NCBI GenBank assembly: GCA_016712595.1 | Contig: JADJQT010000001.1 | Coordinates: 434,001-498,000 of the forward strand | Direction: 5' to 3' | Source of the DNA: Rhodospirillales bacterium | GTDB lineage: Bacteria > Pseudomonadota > Alphaproteobacteria > Rhodospirillales > Defluviicoccaceae | Length of the DNA stretch: 64,000 nucleotides | Position numbers and translations under genes: made by a program | Notes under the pieces: generated by a model | The model's input: the letters and a program-made list of their open reading frames with translations, nothing else | Told to the model about the DNA's origin: nothing | Databases searched by the model: none | Part shown: positions 35,753-45,518 of the stretch, piece after piece | Position numbering within the stretch: position 1 is the first letter of the stretch | How the letters are laid out: every line of letters starts with the position of its first letter

Positions 35753-35778
35753 TTATAGTATTGTTTTTGATACTATAA
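35753..35778. promoter_or_regulatory. Probable HxlR operator, perfect 9-bp inverted repeat
   Basis: TTATAGTAT (35753-35761) and ATACTATAA (35770-35778) are exact inverted repeats with an 8-bp T-rich spacer. They lie 8 bp upstream of the HxlR start and 80 bp from the oxidoreductase start. This AT-rich dyad stands out in high-GC DNA and overlaps where a promoter for the regulator would sit, as expected for an autorepressing dimer. Confidence 0.75.
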
Positions 35779-35785
35779 AGGCTTC

Positions 35786-36235
35786 ATGCGGCACATATGT
35801 TACGATATCAACCGGGGCTGTCCCGTCGAGGCCACGCTTGAGGTCATAGGCGGCAAATGGAAGGGCGTGATCCTCTATCATCTCCTGGAGGGCACCCGCC
35901 AGTTCGGCGAGTTTCGCCGTCTGCTGCCAAACATCACGCAACGGATGCTGACGCTGCAACTTCGCGAGCTCGAGCGCGATGGGCTGATCAATCGCAAGGT
36001 CTACGCGCAAGTGCCGCCGAAGGTAGAGTATTCGCTGACCGACGCTGGTCGCAGCCTGTCGCCGATCATCCTTTTGATGCGCGAATGGGGCGTCGCGTTT
36101 CTCGCATCACAGGCGCAGGCCAACGCCGCCGCCGCTGGCTTGCTGCGGCGGCCGGCGACCCCTCAGGGGGCAGGGAACGGAGCGGATCAGGCCCGTGTCG
36201 CAGTGCAGTCTGTGCCGGTGTCCGTGCCGCGGTGA
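35786..36235 (+). CDS. HxlR-family transcriptional regulator
   Basis: A 149-residue winged-helix regulator. It opens with ICYDINRGCPVEATLEVIGGKWKGVILYHLL, which is the HxlR signature and holds two cysteines (C5, C12). Relatives such as QorR and YodB use an N-terminal cysteine to sense electrophiles and control divergently or separately encoded quinone reductases. NITQRMLTLQLRELERDGLI is the recognition region. The last 35 residues are low-complexity. A perfect inverted repeat sits immediately upstream, and the divergent partner is a quinone oxidoreductase. Confidence 0.9.
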   Translation: MRHICYDINRGCPVEATLEVIGGKWKGVILYHLLEGTRQFGEFRRLLPNITQRMLTLQLRELERDGLINRKVYAQVPPKVEYSLTDAGRSLSPIILLMREWGVAFLASQAQANAAAAGLLRRPATPQGAGNGADQARVAVQSVPVSVPR

Positions 36236-36338
36236 GGAGTGATGATCGATCGTGGGGCGGCTGTCTAAAGGGCCGTAGGAATGCAACCTGCCCGCTTGGC
36301 GCATGTCCTACCGGAAGTTCTGCCCCCGCTCTGAACGC

Positions 36339-36369
36339 AAAAGGGCCGCAGCATTGCGCTGCGGCCCTT
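36339..36369 (-). terminator. Rho-independent terminator of groESL
   Basis: A perfect 12-bp stem, AAGGGCCGCAGC (36341-36352) with its complement at 36358-36369, closes a 5-nt loop. On the minus strand the stem runs into TTTT. It sits 26 bp downstream of the groEL stop. This is a textbook intrinsic terminator. Confidence 0.85.
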
Positions 36370-36394
36370 CGATGATCGAGTGCGACGGGCTGGA

Positions 36395-38044
<1,650 letters not shown>

Positions 38045-38075
38045 AATGGCAGTCTCCCAAGAAGCGGATGATCAG

Positions 38076-38363
38076 TTATTGAATGACGCCGAGAAGGTCG
38101 GATTCCTTCATGATCAACAGGTCTTCCCCGTCGATCTTCACTTCCGTTCCCGACCACTTGCCGAACAGCACACGATCACCGGCCTTGACGTCGAGGGCGA
38201 CGATTTCACCCGCCTCATTGCGCGCGCCGGGTCCAACAGCAACCACCTCGCCTTCCTGCGGCTTTTCCTTTGCCGTATCAGGAATAATGATGCCGCCCTT
38301 GGTCTTTTCTTCCTGCTCGACGCGTTTTACGACCACACGGTCGTGCAGCGGCCGAAATTTCAT
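38076..38363 (-). CDS. groES: Co-chaperonin GroES (Hsp10)
   Basis: A 95-residue lid of the GroEL cage. Typical blocks are MKFRPLHDRVVVKRVEQEEK, the mobile loop GGIIIPDTAKEKPQEGEVVAVGPG with its I-I-I-P tip, and ADRVLFGKWSG-like AGDRVLFGKWSGTEVKIDG. It is the first gene of the groES-groEL operon, 48 bp downstream of a CIRCE element. A purine-rich GGAGGAC ribosome site precedes the ATG. Confidence 0.98.
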   Translation of the reverse strand: MKFRPLHDRVVVKRVEQEEKTKGGIIIPDTAKEKPQEGEVVAVGPGARNEAGEIVALDVKAGDRVLFGKWSGTEVKIDGEDLLIMKESDLLGVIQ

Positions 38364-38411
38364 TTTTCGTCCTCCTTATAAGACTCGGAATCTGCAAATC
38401 CACCCGGATTA

Positions 38412-38438
38412 TTAGCACTCGGTTCGGGTGAGTGCTAA
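38412..38438 (-). promoter_or_regulatory. CIRCE element (HrcA operator) of groESL
   Basis: TTAGCACTC, nine bases, then GAGTGCTAA: an exact match to the CIRCE consensus inverted repeat. It lies 48 bp upstream of the groES start and implies HrcA repression with heat induction. The hrcA gene is not in the window. Confidence 0.97.
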
Positions 38439-38621
38439 TCAGATAGCTTCGCGTCCTGACTCTGTCAAGGGACGCCGTTTGATGACGAGCGGGTTCGCGA
38501 GCTCGATTGCTGCAGGCGATCGAATTGGTAGCCGGCGCCGTGGCACCCATATCGTGACAGCGATATGATGCGGTGGATGTCCGGTTGCGCGGCGGGCGTC
38601 GGCTTTGCGAAGGAGGTGACG

Positions 38622-39536
38622 GTGGTTCCCGACGAGTCCGCAGGCTTCCGTCACAAAGGTGACGCGGTTGTCGATAATGAGCTTATCGCCGTCCGCATGC
38701 CCGCGGTCCATTCTTGTCCGGCCGTCTTCGCCTCACCTCATAGTGGCGCTTACTATTCGCCGGCGTTTCTTGCTGCGGCACGCCTCGATCATTTGCTTCT
38801 TCGTCGTTCCGAGGATGCGTTCGTCGATGAAATTTTCGCTGCCGCCCCGGATTTTGGCGCCCCTCTGCTGAAGGCGTGCTTCCCACGCGCATACGTCGAT
38901 CCCAACCGCGAGCCATTTGAGCTCGATCCTGCAATGTTCGATTCGCCGCTGCCCGGCTATGTCAACGTCTCATCGCCGCGCGTCGTCGCCGGACTTGGCA
39001 CGATCGCGCGTGTCGTCGCCGATGGCGAAGAAATCTACCGCGCGAAGCTGCAGTGGGATGAGAGCAGGAAACGCATCGAGACGCACTATTTTCCCTATCA
39101 TCAGGCGCTGCAGGCACTGCTTGCGCAGACACGCGAGCGTTTCGGCTGCTACCTGCTTATTGACTGTCATTCCATGCCGTCGATTGGCGGGCCGATGGAT
39201 GCCGATCCGGGCTCGCGGCGCCTCGATATTGTATTGGGCGATCGCCATGGCACCTCATGTGCGCCGGCGATCACCGCGTTGGCCGAACGCGTGCTCAAAG
39301 GGCACGGGTTCAGTGTCCGTCGGAATATTCCTTATGCTGGTGGATTTACCACGCATCACTATGGCCGTCCGCTGGACAGCCTGCACACATTGCAGATCGA
39401 GGTAAATCGGGCGCTGTATATGGACGAACGACGCATCCGTCCGATCGCTGGCATGGAACGTGTTCGCGCGGCAATCACGGATCTGATCAAGACCATATGC
39501 GCGCTCGATGCGGCGGTGTTGACGGGGTGGCGCTGA
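38622..39536 (+). CDS. N-formylglutamate amidohydrolase
   Basis: 304 residues from the GTG at 38622, chosen because AAGGAGGTGAC sits just before it. An ATG at 38565 would add 19 residues. The zinc enzyme hydrolyses N-formylglutamate in histidine degradation or related amides. Marks are VFASPHSGAYYSPAFL, RSEDAFVDEIF, the metal-binding LLIDCHSMPSIGG, and the late TLQIEVNRALYMDE. No hut genes are nearby, so its physiological substrate is open. It is divergent from groES, with the CIRCE site between them. Confidence 0.9.
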   Translation: MVPDESAGFRHKGDAVVDNELIAVRMPAVHSCPAVFASPHSGAYYSPAFLAAARLDHLLLRRSEDAFVDEIFAAAPDFGAPLLKACFPRAYVDPNREPFELDPAMFDSPLPGYVNVSSPRVVAGLGTIARVVADGEEIYRAKLQWDESRKRIETHYFPYHQALQALLAQTRERFGCYLLIDCHSMPSIGGPMDADPGSRRLDIVLGDRHGTSCAPAITALAERVLKGHGFSVRRNIPYAGGFTTHHYGRPLDSLHTLQIEVNRALYMDERRIRPIAGMERVRAAITDLIKTICALDAAVLTGWR

Positions 39537-39727
39537 TTGCCGGGTCGGCAGGAGTGATTCTGGCGAATTCATCCGGCTGAATTCGGGGTATCCATTGTAC
39601 ATCACCGGCAGTTGCCATCCTGTGTATTTGTAGTCGGCCACCGATCGCAACGCTTCATTGAGGATCGCGTCTCGACGCTTGGTTTTGAGAGCAACGGCGT
39701 CGACGGCGATTGCGACACTCACCTCTA

Positions 39728-40640
39728 GAGCGGTTTCCACTCACTCTGGCTCATATCCTGCGGGGGTGAAGAAGTTTGCGCATTCGGCTGGTGTGAATAG
39801 ATCGATGAGCGAGCCGATGGTGCGCCAGAGGCCGTCGACGGTGCGTTCGGCGGCTTTTCGGAGCAGGGGGCTTCAGCTTGGCGAACGCGTTTTCGATCGG
39901 GTTGGAGTCCGGGCTGTAGGGGGGCAGGAACCGCAACTCAGCGCCGGCGGCTTTGATCGCCGTGCGGACGGCGGGCGATTTGTGGCTTGAGAGATTGTCC
40001 ATGATCACGATGTCGCCTGGCTTGAGCTCGTGCACGAGGATCTGGTCGACATAGGCATCGAAGGCCCGCTGGTTGATCGGGGCGTCCAGCACCATGGGCG
40101 CGACGATGCCCGACAGCCGCAGACCGGCGACGAACGTCGTCGTCTTCCAGTGGCCAAACGGCACGCCTATGCGCAGCCGTTCACCGCGCGGGGGCGCGGC
40201 CATGGGTGCGTGCGATGGCGGTGGACGCCCAGGTCTCGTCGATGAACACCAAGCGGTCCGGATCGAGATCGGGCTGCGCCTCGAACCATGCCAGCCGGCG
40301 CATCAGGACATCCGCACGGTCCTGCTCGGTCGCGTGTCCGGTCTTTTTTTGCGCGTGATGCCGCGGCGCTGGAAGAAACGGTGGACGGTACCGATGCCGA
40401 CCGGCGTGCCCCGTTCGGCCAACTGACGCTGCACTTCGACCAGCGTGATGTCACGCTGCTCTTTCCACAGGCCCAGGATGAAGCCCGCCTGCGCTTCAAT
40501 CCGGTGCGAATTCTTGTCGCCGCCCTACACACCGCCCGGCGTCGCCGGCCTCGACCGCGCCGGATCGATCCCCATGCCGAGCCGCCCGAAAGCGGTCTCG
40601 GACCACCAGACGCAGCAACAATCCCCATAGCTCGGCCATC
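39728..40640 (-). mobile_element. Decayed IS630-family element, copy 1 (transposase pseudogene)
   Basis: The element's left tip GAGCGGTTTCCACTC follows a TA dinucleotide at 39726-39727. Reading minus, the transposase runs in pieces from about 40640 to a stop at 39741-39743. The DDE blocks are LVFIDETWAS, then IVAPMVLDAPIN, IVIMDNLSSHK and FLPPYSPDSNPIENAFAKLK. The frame breaks at THGR where an extra C occurs (GCGCCCCCGCG), again after FAKLK, and in the N-terminal third, which is partly missing. There is also a poly-A slip site (CGCAAAAAAAGACC) where IS630 relatives frameshift. I could not find the right terminal repeat. Confidence 0.8.
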
Positions 40641-40754
40641 CGCGGGTTCGTTCAATCCGGCTTCGATGAGGTCGCGCCGGCGCACGCCGAAGACCTCGTC
40701 CGCGACCTCACAGAAGCCTCCAGATTCAAGGCTGGCAAACGAGATGGAGTTTGC

Positions 40755-41065
40755 ATGGGGTCGGCGATAGCGCTTCGCGCGGACTTCGACGGGATCACGC
40801 TGCGCAAGCTGGCGCGGCAGAGCCGGGACGCGAACCAGAGCCGGCGGTGGCGGGCGCTGGCGCAGCTCAGCGAGGACGGACCGATCCCTGCGGTGCACGG
40901 CGTCGTACGCTGGCGGCTGGTGGATTTGATCGCGTGGGTGTGGGAGGAGTTCCGGATCGTCGTCGCCAAGCAGACGCTGAGCCGGGTGATCCGGTCGATG
41001 GGCTATCGCAAGCTCTCCGCCCGGCCGCGCCATCACGCGCAGGACCCCGCAGCGGCGGTGGCTTT
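40755..41065 (+). pseudogene. IS630-type transposase fragment, truncated by the next IS
   Basis: About 104 residues of a different IS630-type transposase, on the plus strand. It opens with GITLRKLARQSRDANQSRRWRALAQL, then jumps straight to DGPIPAVHGVVRWRLVDL and VAKQTLSRVIRSMGYRKLSARPRHHAQD. The part expected between these two blocks is missing, so there is an internal deletion. The coding string stops at VAF where the next element's TA target begins, and no continuation is recognisable beyond 42119. Confidence 0.75.
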
Positions 41066-41067
41066 TA

Positions 41068-42117
41068 GAGCGTTTTTCGATCAATCTGGGTCATATCCGC
41101 ATGAACTGAAGTAGTTGGCGCATTCGTCTGGCTGGAAGATGTCGACGAGTTTGCCGATGAGGTTCCACAGGCCCGTGACGGTTCGCTCTCCGGCCTTTCT
41201 GAGCATGGCCTTAAGGCGTGCGAAGGCTTTCTCGATCGGATTGAAGTCGGGGCTGTAGGGCGGAAGGAAGCATAAGGTTGCACCTGCTGCTTCGATGAGG
41301 TCACGCGCCGATGCCCGCTTGTGGCTCGACAGGTTATCCATGATGACGATGTCGCCGTGCCGCAGTTCGGGCGCCAGAACCTGGTTCACATAGGCCTCGA
41401 AGCAGTCGCCGTTGATGGGGCCATCAAGCACCATGGGCGCGACCATCCCGGTCATGCGCAGCCCTGCGACCAGCGTGGTGGTCTTGCGATGCCCGTGCGG
41501 AAAGCCCATCCGCAATCGTTCGCTCTTCGGGCAGCGGCCATGACTGCGGGTCATGTTGGTGGCGGTCCACGTCTCGTCGATGAACACGAGGCGCTCGGGA
41601 TCAAGGTTGATCTGGCCATCGAACCAAGCTTGGCGCTACCTCAGGACGTCCGGGCGGTCCTGCTCGATCGCGTGGCCGGTCTTTTTTGCGAGTGATGCCA
41701 TGGCGCACGAAGAAGCGGTGAAGACCCGCCTTGGAAACGGCCGAACCGGCTTCGGCTAACGCAATACGCAGTTCGTCGAGCGTGATGTCCTTGCGGGCTT
41801 CCCACAAGGCAAGGATGTCCTCCCGCCGCTCCTCGACCCGGCGCGAACGCATGTCTCCACCCTGCGGCTTGGGGGCAAAGCTCCCGGTGTCCCGCCGCTG
41901 CGCCTGCCATCGGATCGCCGTCGAAGGCGCTACCCCGAACCTGACCGCCGCCGCTCGGCAACTCATCCCACCATCAATAGCGGCCAAAAGCCGCGAACGC
42001 AGATCCATCGAAAGAGGCTGACCCATCCATGCTGGCCTCCTGCCCCAGCATGCACGATGATCACATTCGAGCCCCCGTGGGAATCCCCCCGCGATTCACG
42101 CCGCTCGAAATCCGCTC
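41068..42117 (-). mobile_element. IS630-family insertion sequence, copy 2, with TA duplication
   Basis: A 1,050-bp element with imperfect terminal inverted repeats. Its left end is GAGCGTTTTTCGATC and its right end, read inward, is GAGCGGATTTCGAGC, both flanked by TA (41066-41067 and 42118-42119), the IS630 target. It lies directly after the truncated IS630 fragment on the plus strand, so it probably inserted into that older element. The transposase is described separately. Confidence 0.87.
41081..42026 (-). pseudogene. IS630-family transposase with frameshift site and internal stop
   Basis: The first frame, from 42026 (MGQPLSMDLRSRLLAAIDGG), encodes the helix-turn-helix half and reaches the A6 run CGCAAAAAAGACC near ITRKK, where IS630 enzymes commonly shift by -1. 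The second frame carries the DDE half: VFIDETWTATNMTRSHGR, MVAPMVLDGPIN, IVIMDNLSSHK, FLPPYSPDFNPIEKAF, ending at 41081. A TAG stop occurs in the second frame between PDVLR and RQAWFDG, so even with programmed shifting the protein is interrupted. The copy is recent in look but inactive. Confidence 0.85.
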
Positions 42118-42119
42118 TA

Positions 42120-42560
42120 ATCTGACGCGTTCGTCGGCCAGGCCCGATCAGGTTGGGTGCGCAACGTCAAGCGGATAGTGGCGTGAATAATTGAAACATA
42201 ATCCGCTCCCGCCAGACGCAATGAAGAAATCTTCGCTTGCGATATTTTTCCTCGCGACATCAGCGAGACGGCGTAGTGCGATATTCTTAAGAGTATAAGA
42301 GTTAACCCAAGAGTGAAATTGCCATTTTTTGCATATCTAAACGCACTAATTATAAAATAATAATTTGTCATACAGTAAATATTATCAGTGCTACGTGCGA
42401 CAGACACACATATGTGATTATCACTTATAAGCAAAAACATATTTATGTTGACTGTTTATGATGCGTAATACACGCGCCGTCATGATCAAAAAACTAGAAT
42501 TTGTGTAAAAAACTAACGCTTCGTTACTATGAAAATACGTGCATGGAGGAGGATGTTAAT
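42120..42560. other. AT-rich leader upstream of the RTX gene
   Basis: About 440 bp with base composition very unlike the surrounding DNA. It is rich in A/T tracts such as ATTATAAAATAATAATTTG near 42350 and TTATAAGCAAAAACATATTTATG near 42425, plus small palindromes (ACATATGT). No gene is convincing. The region most likely holds the promoter of the RTX gene and may bind nucleoid proteins. It looks acquired together with that gene or left over from an older insertion. Confidence 0.7.
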
Positions 42561-44876
42561 ATGACAACGACGCCAACCCTGTGGGGGTCTGAGGTAACGT
42601 TTTCAAATTTTCTATTTGATTCTGCGCCTCATGTGGCCGCGCTCAGTGACAACTCGTTTTCTATCGCGTGGGAGCGAGATAGTGTCGACCTCGTTGGGCG
42701 GCATTTCAATGAACTTGGCAGCTTCACTGGTGGTGATTTCCTGTCCGTCCTGTCTAATTCCACGACCAAAGAACTATCTGGCCCGCAGATCTTTCAACAG
42801 ATCGATGGCCGGGTGGTGGTCAACTATACGGAGGAGTTCAGCACTGGCGACCACGACATCCGCTGGCACAGCGTGAACGAGGCCAATCCGGACGCGAATT
42901 CGTTTGCGACCGAGTTTACGTCCAGCGAAGAAATTCTGCTCGACAGCACGCCGCGCACCGGCGGGGGAGCTGCCAACGTCTTTATCTTCTCGAATGGCGT
43001 CTCTACGAATCTCGTGCTGCGGTTTACCGATCCGATCGGCAACCAAGCCAGCAATGCCATTTTCGTCGGTCCCCATGCCGGGGAAGTTCAACAAAATGCA
43101 ACCGTCGCCGGGCTGCACACCGGCTTCGTCGCCGTTGCCTATGAGAACGTCAATGTGACGTCGGGTGCCCGCGATGTTCGTTTTCACACCTATACGCCCG
43201 CAGGGGCCGATGTCTCCGGCGAGGTGATTGTCAGCAATTCCGGCGCAAACGCGGCATTCCCGGATATCACCGAATTGCACGATGGTTCATTCGTGGTGGC
43301 ATGGCAGCAGAACGACGGGATTGCCTTTCGAAGGTACATCGGCAATGGCACTCCGGTCGATTCGGGCCCGCACGTGATTTCTGGTTCCTCGGGTTTCCTG
43401 CCGCAGATCACCGCGCTTAATGATCAGGGGTTCATCATTGCTTGGACAACCATCGACGGTACGGAGAGCGACGGCTCGCCGGATCTCGACATCGTCCTGC
43501 AACGCTTCGACGTCAGCGGCAACGCCATTGGCAACCGTGTACATTTCGATGATCCGGGGGACCAGGGGCTGTTTGGAATGAGCATCGCCACTCTCGATGA
43601 CGGCCGCGTTATCATCGCCTACAACAGCGAGACTGGTGATGCCACCAATGTGACGACGCTCAACTATCGGATTGTTGATCCGCGCGACGGAACCATTTTC
43701 GGCACCAACGACGGCGATCATATCGTCAGCCGGGAAGATGGCGCACACATCATCAGCGGCCTCGGCGACGACAGGTTAACCGGCCGGGAAGCTGCCGATG
43801 TTCTTGACGGTGGTGACGGCCTCGATACCCTCATCGGTAACGGCGGCAACGACAGCCTCCTTGGCGGCGCGGGCCGCGATTCCCTGGACGGTGGTGCCGG
43901 AAACGATACGCTGATCGGCGGTGGCGGTCCCGATACGCTCGTTGGCGGCGCAGGCAACGATATCTACCGCGTTGAAAGCCCGGGCGATGTCGTGACCGAG
44001 GCCAATGGCGGCGGTGTCGATCGGGTCGAAAGCAGCATCACCTACACGCTCGGTGCCAACGTCGAGAACCTCACGCTCACCGGCGGAGCGGCGATCAATG
44101 GCACCGGTAACGCGCTGGACAACACCATCGTCGGCAACGGCGCCGCCAATATGCTCTCGGGCCTGGACGGCAACGATTCTCTGGTCGGCGGTAGCGGCAA
44201 CGACACCCTGATCGGAGGACTTGGCAACGATACCATGCGAGGCGGCCTCGGCGACGACGTCTTTCGCGTCAACGTCGCCGGCGACGTTGTCACCGAAGCC
44301 AGCGGTGGCGGTCACGACCGGGTGGCCAGCAGCATCACCTATCACCTCGGAAATAACGTCGAAGACCTCACGCTGACCTTCGGTGCTGCGGTCAACGGCA
44401 CCGGAAACGCGCTGGACAATACTATCGTCGGCAACGGCGCCGCCAACACCCTCTCCGGCCTGCAGGGCCGGGACCTGCTCGACGGCGCCGGCGGAAGCGA
44501 CCATCTCCTTGGCGGTATCGGTAACGATACGCTTATCGGTGGCCTTGGCACGGACGTTCTCACTGGCGGCGACGGCGCTGACCGCTTCGACTTCCGCACC
44601 GCGGGCGAGGCCGGACTTGGCGCCGCGCGCGACGAAATCACCGACTTCGTCTCCGGTGTCGATCGCATCAACGTTGCGAACATCGACGCCAACGTCCTGA
44701 CTGCCGGCCATCAGCAGTTCGTGTTCATCGGCAGCGCGGCGTTTACTGGTGCCGGGCAGATCCGTTTCGCGAATGGCGTGATCGAAGGCAACATCGACGG
44801 CGACGCCGCAGCCGAATTCCAGATCGCTCTCGATCACGGCCACGTCGTCGCCAGCGACTTCATCTTCGCTTCCTGA
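42561..44876 (+). CDS. RTX calcium-binding protein with N-terminal beta-propeller-like repeats
   Basis: 771 residues from the ATG at 42561, with GGAGGAGG eight bases upstream. Residues 20-395 hold six or seven repeats ending in a strand such as GSFVVAWQQ, GFIIAWTT, GRVIIAYNS, or GFVAVAYEN, as in secreted propeller-like adhesins and enzymes. From about residue 400 come glycine-aspartate nonapeptides (GGxGxDxLx), for example GGDGLDTLIGNGGNDSLLGG, in three blocks separated by spacers with VENLTLTGGAAINGTGNALD. The C-terminal segment DRFDFRTAGEAGLG...DEITDF resembles serralysin-type type I secretion tails. No ABC/MFP exporter is nearby, and no catalytic domain is seen. Likely a secreted, calcium-folded surface or matrix protein. 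Confidence 0.88.
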   Translation: MTTTPTLWGSEVTFSNFLFDSAPHVAALSDNSFSIAWERDSVDLVGRHFNELGSFTGGDFLSVLSNSTTKELSGPQIFQQIDGRVVVNYTEEFSTGDHDIRWHSVNEANPDANSFATEFTSSEEILLDSTPRTGGGAANVFIFSNGVSTNLVLRFTDPIGNQASNAIFVGPHAGEVQQNATVAGLHTGFVAVAYENVNVTSGARDVRFHTYTPAGADVSGEVIVSNSGANAAFPDITELHDGSFVVAWQQNDGIAFRRYIGNGTPVDSGPHVISGSSGFLPQITALNDQGFIIAWTTIDGTESDGSPDLDIVLQRFDVSGNAIGNRVHFDDPGDQGLFGMSIATLDDGRVIIAYNSETGDATNVTTLNYRIVDPRDGTIFGTNDGDHIVSREDGAHIISGLGDDRLTGREAADVLDGGDGLDTLIGNGGNDSLLGGAGRDSLDGGAGNDTLIGGGGPDTLVGGAGNDIYRVESPGDVVTEANGGGVDRVESSITYTLGANVENLTLTGGAAINGTGNALDNTIVGNGAANMLSGLDGNDSLVGGSGNDTLIGGLGNDTMRGGLGDDVFRVNVAGDVVTEASGGGHDRVASSITYHLGNNVEDLTLTFGAAVNGTGNALDNTIVGNGAANTLSGLQGRDLLDGAGGSDHLLGGIGNDTLIGGLGTDVLTGGDGADRFDFRTAGEAGLGAARDEITDFVSGVDRINVANIDANVLTAGHQQFVFIGSAAFTGAGQIRFANGVIEGNIDGDAAAEFQIALDHGHVVASDFIFAS

Positions 44877-44885
44877 TGGGCCGGA

Positions 44886-44925
44886 GGGGCGGCGCACCTT
44901 GTGCAGGGTAGGTCGCCCCACTTTT
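44886..44925 (+). terminator. Probable terminator after the RTX gene
   Basis: GGGGCG (44886-44891) pairs with CGCCCC (44914-44919). An inner GCAC/GTGC stem lies within, and ACTTTT follows. It starts about 10 bp after the stop codon. The bulged stem makes it a moderate candidate. Confidence 0.55.
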
Positions 44926-45155
44926 CGCCCGCCAGTGGATCGAGTCTAACGCTTGGTCAGGGTCTTCGGTTCTCGCTGACCTGACGTTGCTCCCGAATTT
45001 CCTATCCATCGCGCCATTCTGTTAAAGCCCTCGGCTACCTTCAACACAGCCTCATTTTCTCAAATGCGATTCCCTGGATATTAGCTCGCGAGAGCCTTGC
45101 AATGTTTTGGTCAATCCGTAATATGCGGCTCCTTCGTAATCGATAAAGCATCGAA

Positions 45156-45230
45156 GCGGGCGTAGCTCAGGGGTAGAGCACAACCTTGCCAAGGTTGGGG
45201 TCGAGGGTTCGAATCCCTTCGCCCGCTCCA
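45156..45230 (+). tRNA. tRNA-Gly (anticodon GCC)
   Basis: A complete 75-nt cloverleaf. The acceptor is GCGGGCG paired with CGCCCGC, the discriminator is T, and CCA is encoded at 45228-45230. The anticodon stem CAACC/GGTTG closes the loop TTGCCAA with GCC at 45188-45190. The T-loop is GGTTCGAATCC and the D-arm is AGCTCAGGGGTAGAGC. It lies between the RTX gene and the IS-rich stretch. I did not find a second copy of its 3' end that would mark an integrated element. Confidence 0.97.
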
Positions 45231-45262
45231 AGTTTCCTTAATGAAATCAGAGCGTTATGACA

Positions 45263-45291
45263 GGGCCGCCGTTTGGCGGCCCTTCGCTTTT
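45263..45291 (+). terminator. Rho-independent terminator of tRNA-Gly
   Basis: GGGCCGCC (45263-45270), loop GTTT, GGCGGCCC (45275-45282), then TTCGCTTTT. A perfect 8-bp GC stem followed by a T-rich tail, 33 bp after the tRNA. Confidence 0.88.
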
Positions 45292-45457
45292 CGCGCTTAC
45301 ATTTCTCAGTCGGGAAAAATGTAAACACTATGTAAGCAGTTGAGAGAAAACGCGGGGCGGTTCCAGCGTGTTTGGGCGGGCATCCTCACCTGTCGTGCTC
45401 CCAACCGCCTGCGCTTGTGGGCGCGCGTCACGCCGGAAGCCTTGAATTAGTCCCGGT

Positions 45458-45510
45458 CTCTATTAAGATATAGAGTGGCATGCTTTAATAGCGGGCTAAG
45501 CTAATTAAAG
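45458..45510. promoter_or_regulatory. Two inverted repeats upstream of fic
   Basis: CTCTAT (45458-45463) is inverted at 45470-45475 with a 6-bp spacer. CTTTAAT (45483-45489) is inverted at 45504-45510 with a 14-bp spacer, ending 8 bp before the fic start. The stretch is AT-rich. The Fic protein carries its own C-terminal winged helix, so these are candidate autoregulatory sites. Confidence 0.55.
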
Positions 45511-45518
45511 GATCGCTT

